A stretch of 64,000 nucleotides of DNA from Bacteroidales bacterium UBA1794 (GTDB lineage Bacteria; Bacteroidota; Bacteroidia; Bacteroidales; Bacteroidaceae): contig DCFW01000005.1 in NCBI GenBank assembly GCA_002315435.1, positions 62,001 through 126,000 of the forward strand, given 5' to 3'. Below are positions 1 to 7,701 of the stretch, piece after piece. The translations under genes and the position numbers were made by a program. The notes below the pieces were generated by a model. It saw nothing but the letters and a program-made list of their open reading frames with translations, did not search any database and had not been told where the DNA came from. The number at the start of each line of letters is the position of its first letter. Within the stretch, counting starts at the first letter, position 1.

Positions 1-516
1 GCTACATCAATCTATGATTATTATTGGTTCTTGGCAATCTTGGATTATTTGAAAGGTCGTCAATACGCTACAATTTCTTTTAATAAGTTGGCAATTAGCA
101 TGGTGGCAAGGGTCTGGTATGCCATCCAACAAGAGGACTCAAAATTAGACCGGATGGATAAAATGCCTCAGTATTGTGAACAATTACGTGTCGCATATAA
201 TATTCCGATTGAAAGTAACTATATAACTGTTGTTCGTATCTTGTCTGAAAATAGAGACGATGAATTGATTTGCAATGTAATGAAGGATTTAACCAAAGAT
301 GTACCGTATCGTTTTCTAACAACTTGGATCCCGTTCCCATCAGATGCAGCAATTGTTCATCATTCTCAAGCTTATGAAAACAATTGTTTGTATCGTATTA
401 ATGATTTCGCTGAAAAGAGTATTACGATTAATCCACTATGGAAAGATCATTTACAGCAACAATATAGCAACTTGGTAACGATGACCTATAGGCTGATTGA
501 TACTTTTATTAAATGA
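1..516 (+). CDS. 3' end of an HNH-endonuclease-like protein (partial, nuclease domain not seen)
   Basis: The reading frame is open from base 1, so the gene starts upstream of the window; 171 codons are visible. The text VPYRFLTTWI, followed by SQAYENNCLYRI and ITINPLW, resembles from memory the conserved region that sits before the HNH domain in a family of Bacteroidales HNH endonuclease proteins. In those proteins an HNH domain normally follows; here translation stops at IDTFIK and no HNH motif is visible in any frame before speA. It could therefore be a C-terminally shortened relative, a decayed gene, or a two-gene arrangement. The family assignment is by recall and is weak. It is followed by 139 bases of AT-rich DNA containing the speA promoter. 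Confidence 0.45.
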   Translation, partial: ATSIYDYYWFLAILDYLKGRQYATISFNKLAISMVARVWYAIQQEDSKLDRMDKMPQYCEQLRVAYNIPIESNYITVVRILSENRDDELICNVMKDLTKDVPYRFLTTWIPFPSDAAIVHHSQAYENNCLYRINDFAEKSITINPLWKDHLQQQYSNLVTMTYRLIDTFIK

Positions 517-607
517 TGAAGTCCCATAAATCTAAGTTATAACTATACTATTTTAGTTAATCCTTTAAAAATCCTTGCGCTTTCTTCTGATAATCTAGAT
601 TTATCAC

Positions 608-615
608 TATTTTTG
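608..615 (+). promoter_or_regulatory. Bacteroides -7 box upstream of speA
   Basis: TATTTTTG matches the Bacteroides -7 consensus TAnnTTTG and lies 40 bases before the speA ATG. No clear TTTG box is found 19-21 bases upstream, so the promoter is supported by the -7 element only. Confidence 0.5.
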
Positions 616-655
616 CAGTATTATTAACTTGCATATAATAGTATAAGGGTTTGAA

Positions 656-2551
656 ATGAGAAAATGGCGTATTGAGGATTCAGAGGAATTATATAACATC
701 ATCGGATGGGGAACTTCTTATTTTAAGATTAATGAGAAGGGACATGTGGTTGTTACTCCTAAAAAAAATGGGATTGAAGTCGATTTAAAGGAATTAGTTG
801 ATGAGCTCTCCTTAAGAGATGTCACTGCTCCGATGTTGATTCGTTTTCCCGACATTCTGGACAACAGAATTGAAAAAATCTCTAATTGTTTTGCAAAAGC
901 TGCTAAGGAATACGATTATAAGGCACAGAACTTTATCATATATCCAATAAAGGTTAATCAAATGAAGCCTGTGGTGGAAGAAATTATAAGCCATGGGAAG
1001 AAATTTAATCTTGGACTTGAAGCAGGTTCAAAGCCTGAATTGCATGCAGTCATAGCAATTAATACTGATTCTGATTCATTGATTGTCTGTAATGGGTACA
1101 AGGATGAAAGTTATATAGAATTGGCATTACTAGCCCAAAAAATGGGTAAACGCGTATTCTTGGTTGTTGAGAAATTAAATGAGTTAAAACTAATTGCTAA
1201 AAAAGCTCGTCAATTAAACGTTCGCCCTAATATTGGCATACGCATAAAGCTGGCATCATCAGGCAGTGGTAAATGGGAAGATAGTGGAGGAGATGCAAGT
1301 AAGTTTGGTCTTACTTCAAGTGAATTGCTTGATGCACTTGATTTTTTAGAAAAGAATGATCTAAAAGATTGTTTAAGGCTAATCCATTTCCACATTGGTA
1401 GTCAAGTTACAAAAATTCGTCGTATTAAAACTGCTTTACGTGAAGCTTCACAATTTTATGTTCAACTCTATGGGATGGGTTTCAATGTAGAATTCGTGGA
1501 TATTGGCGGAGGTTTAGGAGTGGATTATGATGGTACACGCTCAGCAAATAGTGAGAGTAGTGTAAACTATTCTGTTCAAGAATATGTAAACGATTCAATT
1601 TCTACATTAGTGGATGCCAGCGATAAAAAAGGGATTCCTCATCCGAATATTATAACAGAAAGCGGACGATCTCTTACAGCTCACCATTCATTATTAATAT
1701 TTGAAGTATTGGAAACAGCTTCTCTGCCTGAATGGGATGATAGTGTAGAGGTTGCCGATGATGATAATGATTTGGTACGTGAATTATATGATATCTGGGA
1801 TACGTTAAACCAAAATCGGATGCTAGAATCGTGGCATGATGCACAACAAATTCGTGAAGAAGCTCTTGATTTATTCAGTCATGGAATTGTTGACTTAAAA
1901 ACACGTGCAAAAATCGAACGGCTCTATTGGTCTATTACTCGTGAAATAAATCATATTGCACAAACATTAAAACATGTTCCCGATGAGTTTCGTCAGTTGC
2001 CGAAATTATTAGCTGATAAGTATTTCTGTAATTTCTCACTGTTCCAAAGTTTGCCTGATTCTTGGGCGATTGATCAGATATTTCCTATTATGCCGATTGC
2101 TCGATTGGATGAAAAGCCTGATAGAACATGTACCATACAGGATATAACATGCGATTCTGATGGGAAAATTGCTAATTTTATATCGCCACGTAGTATCCAG
2201 AATTATTTACCGGTGCATCGACTTCGTCCTAAAGAACCTTATTATATGGGGGTCTTTCTTGTTGGAGCCTATCAGGAGATTCTTGGTGATATGCATAATT
2301 TGTTTGGTGATACCAATGCGGTTCATGTGACAGTTAATGAGAAGGGATATAGCATAGATCAAATTATTGACGGCGAAACGGTTGCTGAAGTATTGGATTA
2401 TGTTCAGTATAGCCCCAAAAAATTAGTTCGAACCTTGGAAACATGGGTAAGTAAATCTGTAAAGGATGGAAAAATTACATTGGAAGAAGGTAAAGAATTT
2501 CTGGCTAATTATCGATCGGGGCTTTATGGATATACATATTTAGAAAAATGA
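656..2551 (+). CDS. speA: Biosynthetic arginine decarboxylase
   Basis: This 631-residue protein has the length and layout of PLP-dependent SpeA, which converts arginine to agmatine, the first step of the agmatine route to polyamines. The N-terminal alanine-racemase-like barrel carries YPIKVNQ with the expected PLP-binding lysine at residue 99. GLEAGSKPEL, HFHIGSQ and DIGGGLGVDYDG follow as further barrel and phosphate-binding motifs, and TESGRS and the C-terminal GAYQEILGDMHNLFGDTN are characteristic of the family. The ATG at 656 follows a TAnnTTTG box by 40 bases. The stop overlaps the argB start (ATGA), so the two genes are translationally coupled; both handle arginine metabolism. Confidence 0.95.
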   Translation: MRKWRIEDSEELYNIIGWGTSYFKINEKGHVVVTPKKNGIEVDLKELVDELSLRDVTAPMLIRFPDILDNRIEKISNCFAKAAKEYDYKAQNFIIYPIKVNQMKPVVEEIISHGKKFNLGLEAGSKPELHAVIAINTDSDSLIVCNGYKDESYIELALLAQKMGKRVFLVVEKLNELKLIAKKARQLNVRPNIGIRIKLASSGSGKWEDSGGDASKFGLTSSELLDALDFLEKNDLKDCLRLIHFHIGSQVTKIRRIKTALREASQFYVQLYGMGFNVEFVDIGGGLGVDYDGTRSANSESSVNYSVQEYVNDSISTLVDASDKKGIPHPNIITESGRSLTAHHSLLIFEVLETASLPEWDDSVEVADDDNDLVRELYDIWDTLNQNRMLESWHDAQQIREEALDLFSHGIVDLKTRAKIERLYWSITREINHIAQTLKHVPDEFRQLPKLLADKYFCNFSLFQSLPDSWAIDQIFPIMPIARLDEKPDRTCTIQDITCDSDGKIANFISPRSIQNYLPVHRLRPKEPYYMGVFLVGAYQEILGDMHNLFGDTNAVHVTVNEKGYSIDQIIDGETVAEVLDYVQYSPKKLVRTLETWVSKSVKDGKITLEEGKEFLANYRSGLYGYTYLEK

Positions 2552-3324
2552 AAGATAAGTTGACAATAGTAAAAGTAGGAGGAAAAATAGTAGAGGATGC
2601 TGAATCTCTTTCAAATTTATTGAATGATTTTTCTCAATTGAGTGGCTATAAAGTTTTGGTTCATGGTGGCGGTCGTAGCGCAACGCGGATTGCGACGCGG
2701 CTAGGAATTGAAACTAAAATGATAAATGGACGTCGCATTACTGATGAGGATATGCTGCAAGTTGTGACAATGGTCTATGGCGGTTTAGTTAATAAAAACG
2801 TCGTAGCCAAATTACAAGGACTAGGATTAAATGCGATAGGATTGACCGGGGCAGATATGGATGTGATAAGATCAGACAAACGTCCGGTTCGAGAGATTGA
2901 TTATGGTTTTGCAGGTGATGTAAAGAGTGTAAATGGTGAAATACTGGCAATGCTGATAAAGAAAAATATCATTCCTGTAATGGCTCCGCTTACTCATGAT
3001 GGGATGGGGCATATGCTAAATACAAATGCAGATACAATCGCTGCTGAAATTGCAAAATCATTAGCAAAATATTTTGATGTAACACTTACTTATTGTTTTG
3101 ATAGAAAAGGAGTGCTACGTGATGAAAATGACGAGAACAGTGTGATAAATTTAATAGATCCCGTCATATATAAAAAATTAAAAGAAGATGGAGTAGTATG
3201 TGGAGGTATGTTGCCAAAAATGGATAACGCTTTTTCTGCTATTAATGCCGGCGTAAGTCAGGTTATTATTACTTCTTCTGAAGATTTGAGCGGAAAATAC
3301 GCTACTGTAATAAAAAACAAATAA
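2548..3324 (+). CDS. argB: N-acetylglutamate (or N-succinylglutamate) kinase
   Basis: The 258-residue protein is an amino-acid kinase of the ArgB family. Visible motifs are the N-terminal nucleotide-binding KVGGKIVE, the VHGGGRSATR glycine loop, and NADTIAAEIAKSL and GGMLPKM near the C terminus. It phosphorylates the gamma-carboxylate of N-acylated glutamate in arginine biosynthesis. In Bacteroides the arginine pathway is known to use succinylated intermediates at the transcarbamylase step, so the physiological substrate may be N-succinylglutamate; the sequence alone does not decide. It overlaps speA by 4 bases and lies 31 bases upstream of the ECF sigma gene. Confidence 0.93.
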   Translation: MKDKLTIVKVGGKIVEDAESLSNLLNDFSQLSGYKVLVHGGGRSATRIATRLGIETKMINGRRITDEDMLQVVTMVYGGLVNKNVVAKLQGLGLNAIGLTGADMDVIRSDKRPVREIDYGFAGDVKSVNGEILAMLIKKNIIPVMAPLTHDGMGHMLNTNADTIAAEIAKSLAKYFDVTLTYCFDRKGVLRDENDENSVINLIDPVIYKKLKEDGVVCGGMLPKMDNAFSAINAGVSQVIITSSEDLSGKYATVIKNK

Positions 3325-3355
3325 AAAAGAATGGTTAGCTTGTAACTTTTGGTTG

Positions 3356-3889
3356 ATGAACCCGTCATTAATTATAGAAACGCATGAAAAGTTCTTTCGA
3401 GACAATATTTTGCCATTGAAGGATAAGCTTTTTAGAATGGCCTTAAGAATAACTTTCGATAGGGCTGAATCTGAAGATATTGTCCAAGATACGATGATTC
3501 GTGCGTGGGATAAAAGAGAAGAGTGGCAGACAATAGATTCTATTGAAGCTTTTTGCATGACCGTTTGTCGTAATTTAGCGATTGATAGAAGTCAAAAAGT
3601 GGAAGCGAAGAATTTGGAATTGACTCCAGAGATCTCTGAACAAAAAGAAACAGCTGACCCTGACGATAGATTGGCTAGTGATGAACGGGTTGAGATCATT
3701 TACAAGCTCATGAATCAATTACCTCCTCCACAGCGTGAAATAATGGAATTGAGGGATATAGAAGGGATGAGCTATAAAGAAATTTCTAAAGTATTAAATC
3801 TTAGCGAAGAGCAAGTTAAAGTCTATTTGTTCAGAGCAAGACAAAAAATAAAAAAAAGTTTTACAAATATAGATAATTATGGATTATAA
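3356..3889 (+). CDS. ECF-type RNA polymerase sigma factor
   Basis: This 177-residue protein has the two-domain ECF layout. Region 2 contains AESEDIVQDTMIRAWDKREEW (core binding and -10 recognition), and region 4 contains the helix-turn-helix MSYKEISKVLNLSEEQVKVYLFRAR. An upstream in-frame TTG at 3353 is adjacent, but the ATG at 3356 gives the normal MNPS start. There is no separate promoter box visible in the 28 bases after argB, so it may be cotranscribed. It overlaps by 11 bases a gene for a single-pass membrane protein, the usual place of an anti-sigma factor, and is followed by a DUF4252 gene. Regulon unknown. Confidence 0.9.
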   Translation: MNPSLIIETHEKFFRDNILPLKDKLFRMALRITFDRAESEDIVQDTMIRAWDKREEWQTIDSIEAFCMTVCRNLAIDRSQKVEAKNLELTPEISEQKETADPDDRLASDERVEIIYKLMNQLPPPQREIMELRDIEGMSYKEISKVLNLSEEQVKVYLFRARQKIKKSFTNIDNYGL

Positions 3890-4412
3890 ATATATAGAAC
3901 AACTTTTGGGACGTTACTGGCAATGTGAAACTTCTATTGAAGAAGAACAAATATTGCGAGTGTTCTTTTCACAGAAGGGCATTCCTGATGATTTACGTCC
4001 ATATCAATCGTTATTTGTTTATGAACAATCATTAAGCAATGAAAAATTGGGAGAGGATTTTGATAATAAAATTCTTGAACGTATCAGTGCTCCAGTTGTG
4101 AAAGCAAGAAAACTAACCCTAGTGGGGCGTTTTATGCCTATGCTAAGGGCCGCGGCTATGGTGGCTATACTTTTTACATTGGGCAATGTGGCACAACAGA
4201 CTTTTTTTGCTAATGATAAAAATGTACTAGATTATAATTACGCCTCATATAAAGATACATACAGTGATCCCAAAATGGCTTACGAGCAAATCAGTTCGGC
4301 ATTACAAAAGGTATCAAAAGGTATCAATAAGTCTCACAAATTGATGGCGGATAGCTTACACCGTCCAAATGGGGCTGATACTGGAGCTAATCATATAGAC
4401 GTTGAAGAATAG
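3879..4412 (+). CDS. Single-pass membrane protein, putative anti-sigma factor
   Basis: This 177-residue protein has an acidic cytoplasmic-type N terminus (residues 1-85), one hydrophobic segment around residues 88-104 (AAAMVAILFTLGNVAQQ) and a ~70-residue polar C-terminal part that would lie in the periplasm. The opening MDYKYIEQLLGRYWQCETSIEEE resembles the short N-terminal regions of Bacteroidetes anti-sigma proteins. It overlaps the ECF sigma gene by 11 bases, and the following gene start overlaps its stop, which indicates coupled translation. The anti-sigma role is inferred from context and topology; no zinc-binding ZAS motif is seen. Confidence 0.65.
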   Translation: MDYKYIEQLLGRYWQCETSIEEEQILRVFFSQKGIPDDLRPYQSLFVYEQSLSNEKLGEDFDNKILERISAPVVKARKLTLVGRFMPMLRAAAMVAILFTLGNVAQQTFFANDKNVLDYNYASYKDTYSDPKMAYEQISSALQKVSKGINKSHKLMADSLHRPNGADTGANHIDVEE

Positions 4413-4414
4413 TG

Positions 4415-4894
4415 ATGATGAAGAAACTTTTGTTACTAGTTTGTCTCTGCATAGTTTCTATTTCTTTAGTAGCGCAGGATTTTACAACTAGGTTTATGCA
4501 GAGTCATAAAATGGACAAAAATTTAAAATGCGTGACAATTAGTCCAAAGATGATGGAAAAGGTGATGAATTTAAATATGGATGATGGTATGATGAAGATG
4601 ATCTCTGATTTGAAAAGTATGCAAATGGTAACGGCAAAAATTCATGTTAAGAGATATTACCATGAGGCTGTTGCATTAGCGAAAAAAAATGCTGATCGTT
4701 TTTTGCCTTATGCATCATACGGGCGTAAGAAACTTAATTATGAGATAATGATTCGCAAAAGGCGAAAAGCTATAGTTGAATTGGTCATGTTGATGTGTGA
4801 GGATGATAATTTCTCTGTAATTAATTTTACAGGTAATATGGATAGAAGGTTCATTGATAAATTAGCCTCATCAATGGGAGCAAATTCCCGATAA
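4415..4894 (+). CDS. DUF4252-type secreted protein
   Basis: The 159-residue protein starts with a signal peptide (MMKKLLLLVCLCIVSISLVAQ) without a lipobox cysteine, so it is probably periplasmic. The mature part, with VTISPKMMEKVMNL and a basic central region, looks like the DUF4252 proteins that regularly sit next to an ECF sigma and its putative anti-sigma in Bacteroides. Function is unknown; a periplasmic partner in the same stress or envelope signal is an inference from linkage. The start is either the ATG at 4415 or at 4418; a GTG at 4412 overlaps the upstream stop codon. Confidence 0.75.
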   Translation: MMKKLLLLVCLCIVSISLVAQDFTTRFMQSHKMDKNLKCVTISPKMMEKVMNLNMDDGMMKMISDLKSMQMVTAKIHVKRYYHEAVALAKKNADRFLPYASYGRKKLNYEIMIRKRRKAIVELVMLMCEDDNFSVINFTGNMDRRFIDKLASSMGANSR

Positions 4895-5018
4895 TGGAAA
4901 CAGAAATTTTTATTTGCTTTTAAAATATAATTCGTTAGTGTGCTTGATTAAAACAAAAATTCTTTGAAGCTGTGAAGCTTCAATTCTCTCAAAATCTTTC
5001 ATAAGTACTAACTATAAA

Positions 5019-5057
5019 AAGAGCCCTTGGATAATAAACAAGGGTTCTTTTATTTTT
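5019..5057 (+). terminator. Intrinsic terminator after the sigma/DUF4252 cluster
   Basis: An 11-base stem (5019-5029 with 5039-5049, one G-U pair) and a 9-base loop are followed by a T-rich stretch to 5057. It closes the sigma / anti-sigma / DUF4252 unit. The 216-base gap otherwise holds only the next promoter. Confidence 0.8.
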
Positions 5058-5058
5058 G

Positions 5059-5066
5059 TACCTTTG
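5059..5066 (+). promoter_or_regulatory. -7 box for the YgjP-type peptidase gene
   Basis: TACCTTTG matches TAnnTTTG and lies directly after the preceding terminator and 44 bases before the ATG at 5111. The usual -33 position falls inside the terminator hairpin and shows no TTTG. Confidence 0.5.
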
Positions 5067-5110
5067 CTATGAGTAAGTAATAACTGAGTATTTATAGTAG
5101 AAACTGTAGT

Positions 5111-5824
5111 ATGAAAAAATGGGTTGGGCACATCGTTGATGATGACTTGGGAACAATAAAAATACAAACTAATATTAGAGCTAGGCGCATTATATTCAGA
5201 GTAAAAGATAATATTCTGAATATGACATTACCTCCGGATATTACTCGTCATGAGATTGACACGAGTATCAAACGACTTAAACCTAGATTGCTGATAATGC
5301 TTCAAAATATAAAAGGTAAAACCCTCATTTTTAATTTTGAATACACAATTAATACTCCTTTATTTCATCTTGTTATTGAAAGGTCTGAAAGACAGATGAT
5401 GCAAGTAATTGAAATAGCTGATAATATAAAATTGTTGTGTCCTACAACTCTAGATTTTCAGAATGAGGATTCTCAGTTATTGGTGCGGAAAGTAATAACT
5501 AATTTAATGGTGAAAAGAGCAGAAGAGATTCTTCCGAAAATGCTTGATAATATATGTGAGAAATGTAAATTGTCATATAAGAGTGTACGTATCTCAAAAG
5601 CTCAAACTCGTTGGGGAAGCTGTTCTTCTAGCAAAAATATAAGCCTGAATTGCTACTTATTATTACTTCCTATGTATTTGATTGAATCGGTAATGATTCA
5701 TGAATTATGTCATACTATAGAAATGAACCATGGTCCGCGTTTTTGGGCTCTGATGGATCAGTTTACAAATAATAAAGCGAAAGCTCTTCGTGAAGAAATA
5801 AAAAAATATCAGTGCTGTTTGTGA
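5111..5824 (+). CDS. YgjP-like zinc metallopeptidase (DUF45/M48-type)
   Basis: The 237-residue protein ends in the YgjP/DUF45 domain. HELCH at residues 197-201 gives the HExxH zinc and catalytic motif, and H207 in MNHGPRFW is the likely third ligand, the pattern of SprT-like and YgjP peptidases. Upstream, TRWGSCSSSKNISLNCYLLLLP (residues 167-188) is the other conserved block of this family. No signal peptide is seen, so it is cytoplasmic. It is transcribed alone from its own -7 box, ahead of the rimP operon. The substrate of this family is not known. Confidence 0.85.
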   Translation: MKKWVGHIVDDDLGTIKIQTNIRARRIIFRVKDNILNMTLPPDITRHEIDTSIKRLKPRLLIMLQNIKGKTLIFNFEYTINTPLFHLVIERSERQMMQVIEIADNIKLLCPTTLDFQNEDSQLLVRKVITNLMVKRAEEILPKMLDNICEKCKLSYKSVRISKAQTRWGSCSSSKNISLNCYLLLLPMYLIESVMIHELCHTIEMNHGPRFWALMDQFTNNKAKALREEIKKYQCCL

Positions 5825-5861
5825 TTTAATGTTTCTTTCGTATACTTTTTTTAATCATTAT

Positions 5862-5892
5862 TTTGTGCATGAATAGATTTATTGTATATTTG
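5862..5892 (+). promoter_or_regulatory. Promoter of the rimP-nusA-infB operon
   Basis: TTTG (5862-5865) and TATATTTG (5885-5892) are spaced by exactly 19 bases, a full match to the Bacteroides -33/-7 consensus. Transcription should begin about 55 bases before the rimP ATG at 5957. Confidence 0.8.
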
Positions 5893-5956
5893 CAGCGAAT
5901 ATAGATGAAATGTGAGGGCGATTAGAAGCCCTTTTTTTGTTCTTAATTTTGCAAGG

Positions 5957-6424
5957 ATGATAGAAAAAAGTACTGTTTACCAGATCGTTGAAGAATGGCT
6001 GAAGAACAAGGAGTATTTTATTGTGGACGTAATTGTTGGTGTCGATGATAAAATTGTGGTTGAGATTGATCATGCTGATGGTGTGTGGATAGAAGATTGT
6101 GTAGAGCTCAGTCGTTTTATCGAAGCTCATTTGGATCGAGAAAAAGAAGATTACGAACTAGAGGTTGGTTCTGCTGGTATAGGACAGCCATTTAAAGTGT
6201 TGCAACAATATTTGGTGCATATCGGTGATGATGTGGAAGTGATAACGAATGCCGGGAAGAAAATAGTTGGTATTCTAAAAGAAGCTAATGAACAAACTTT
6301 TACGATATCTGTTCAGAAAAAAGTTAAGGAAGAAGGGAATAAACGTCCAAAGACCGTTGCTGTGGATGAAACCTTCAAATATGATGAAATAAAATATACG
6401 AAATATTTAATTAGTTTCAAATAA
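5957..6424 (+). CDS. rimP: Ribosome maturation factor RimP
   Basis: The 155-residue protein has the RimP two-domain form: an N-terminal alpha/beta domain with VDVIVGVDDKIVVEIDHADGV and LSRFIEAHLDREKEDYELEVGSAGIGQP, then a C-terminal SH3-like beta barrel. RimP assists 30S subunit maturation. The open frame extends upstream to 5912, but the ATG at 5957, preceded by AAGG, gives the family-typical MIEKSTVYQIVEEW start and lies after the promoter. nusA begins 2 bases after the stop, the conserved rimP-nusA-infB order. Confidence 0.94.
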   Translation: MIEKSTVYQIVEEWLKNKEYFIVDVIVGVDDKIVVEIDHADGVWIEDCVELSRFIEAHLDREKEDYELEVGSAGIGQPFKVLQQYLVHIGDDVEVITNAGKKIVGILKEANEQTFTISVQKKVKEEGNKRPKTVAVDETFKYDEIKYTKYLISFK

Positions 6425-6426
6425 AT

Positions 6427-7698
6427 ATGGCTAAGAAAACAGAGGATACAGTGAGTTTGATCGATACTTTTCAAGAGTTTAAAGAACTGAAAAATATCGA
6501 CAAAACAACTATGGTCAGTGTGCTCGAGGAATCGTTCCGCAGTGTCATTGCCAAAATGTTTGGTACAGATGAAAATTACGATGTAATAGTTAATCCAGAC
6601 AAGGGCGATTTTGAGATTTGGCGTAATCGTCAGGTTGTTAATGATGAGGAGTTGAAGAACGCGAATTTAGAGATATCATTGACGGATGCAAAAAAAATAG
6701 ATGCATCGTATGAAGAAGGGGAAGAGGTTACTGATGAAGTGCATTTCGCAGATTTTGGACGTCGTGCTATTCTGAACTTGAGACAAACGTTGGCATCGAA
6801 GATCCTTGAACTAGAAAAGGATAGTATATATACAAAATATACAGATCAGATTGGAACTATTATCAGTGCTGAAGTTTATCAAATATGGAAAAAGGAAATC
6901 CTTTTGCTTGATGATGAAGGCAATGAATTGTTGCTTCCTAAAACAGAACAGATACCAAGTGATTTTTATCGCAAAGGAGAGACTGTTCGTGCGGTAATCG
7001 CTCGAGTAGATAATAGAAATAACAATCCAAAGATTATTCTTTCGCGTATCGATCCGGCCTTTTTGGAAAGATTATTGGAAATGGAAGTTCCTGAAATAAA
7101 TGACGGATTAATAACCATTAAAAAAGTCGCTCGAATTCCTGGTGAACGTGCCAAAGTAGCTGTTGAGTCATATGATGAACGGATTGATCCGGTTGGTGCA
7201 TGTGTGGGAGTGAAAGGAAGCCGTATCCACGGGATTGTTAGAGAGTTGAGAAATGAAAACATTGATGTAATTAGTTACACATCAAATGTGTCATTGTTTA
7301 TTCAGCGTGCTTTAAGTCCGGCCAAAGTAACAGATGTTAGGCTTGATGAAGAAAATCATAGAGCCGAGGTTCATTTGAAGCCAGAAGAAGTATCGCTTGC
7401 TATTGGTAAAGGCGGCTTAAATATTAAGCTGGCCAGTATGTTAACAGAGTACACTATTGATGTGTTCCGTGATCTACCTGAAGGGGTTGACGTAAACGAA
7501 GAGGATATCTATCTTGATGAGTTCCGAGACGAGATAGATGGATGGGTGATTGATGCTATCAAGTCTATTGGCATTGATACTGCTAAGGCTGTTATCAATG
7601 CTCCGCGCGAAATGTTAATTGAAAAGGCTGATCTTGAAGAGAATACGGTTGATGAAGTGTTGCGCATTTTGAAAGCAGAGTTTGAAGAAGATAAATAA
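6427..7698 (+). CDS. nusA: Transcription termination/antitermination factor NusA
   Basis: This 423-residue protein contains, in order, the N-terminal RNA polymerase-binding domain, an S1 domain (about residues 135-200), two KH domains (DPVGACVGVKGSRIHGIVREL and AIGKGGLNIKLASMLTEYTIDV) and a short helical C terminus. NusA modulates pausing, termination and antitermination. The C terminus is shorter than in E. coli, which has two extra acidic repeats, as is usual for Bacteroidetes. It is tightly packed between rimP (2 bases) and infB (3 bases). Confidence 0.95.
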   Translation: MAKKTEDTVSLIDTFQEFKELKNIDKTTMVSVLEESFRSVIAKMFGTDENYDVIVNPDKGDFEIWRNRQVVNDEELKNANLEISLTDAKKIDASYEEGEEVTDEVHFADFGRRAILNLRQTLASKILELEKDSIYTKYTDQIGTIISAEVYQIWKKEILLLDDEGNELLLPKTEQIPSDFYRKGETVRAVIARVDNRNNNPKIILSRIDPAFLERLLEMEVPEINDGLITIKKVARIPGERAKVAVESYDERIDPVGACVGVKGSRIHGIVRELRNENIDVISYTSNVSLFIQRALSPAKVTDVRLDEENHRAEVHLKPEEVSLAIGKGGLNIKLASMLTEYTIDVFRDLPEGVDVNEEDIYLDEFRDEIDGWVIDAIKSIGIDTAKAVINAPREMLIEKADLEENTVDEVLRILKAEFEEDK

Positions 7699-7701
7699 AG
7701 T

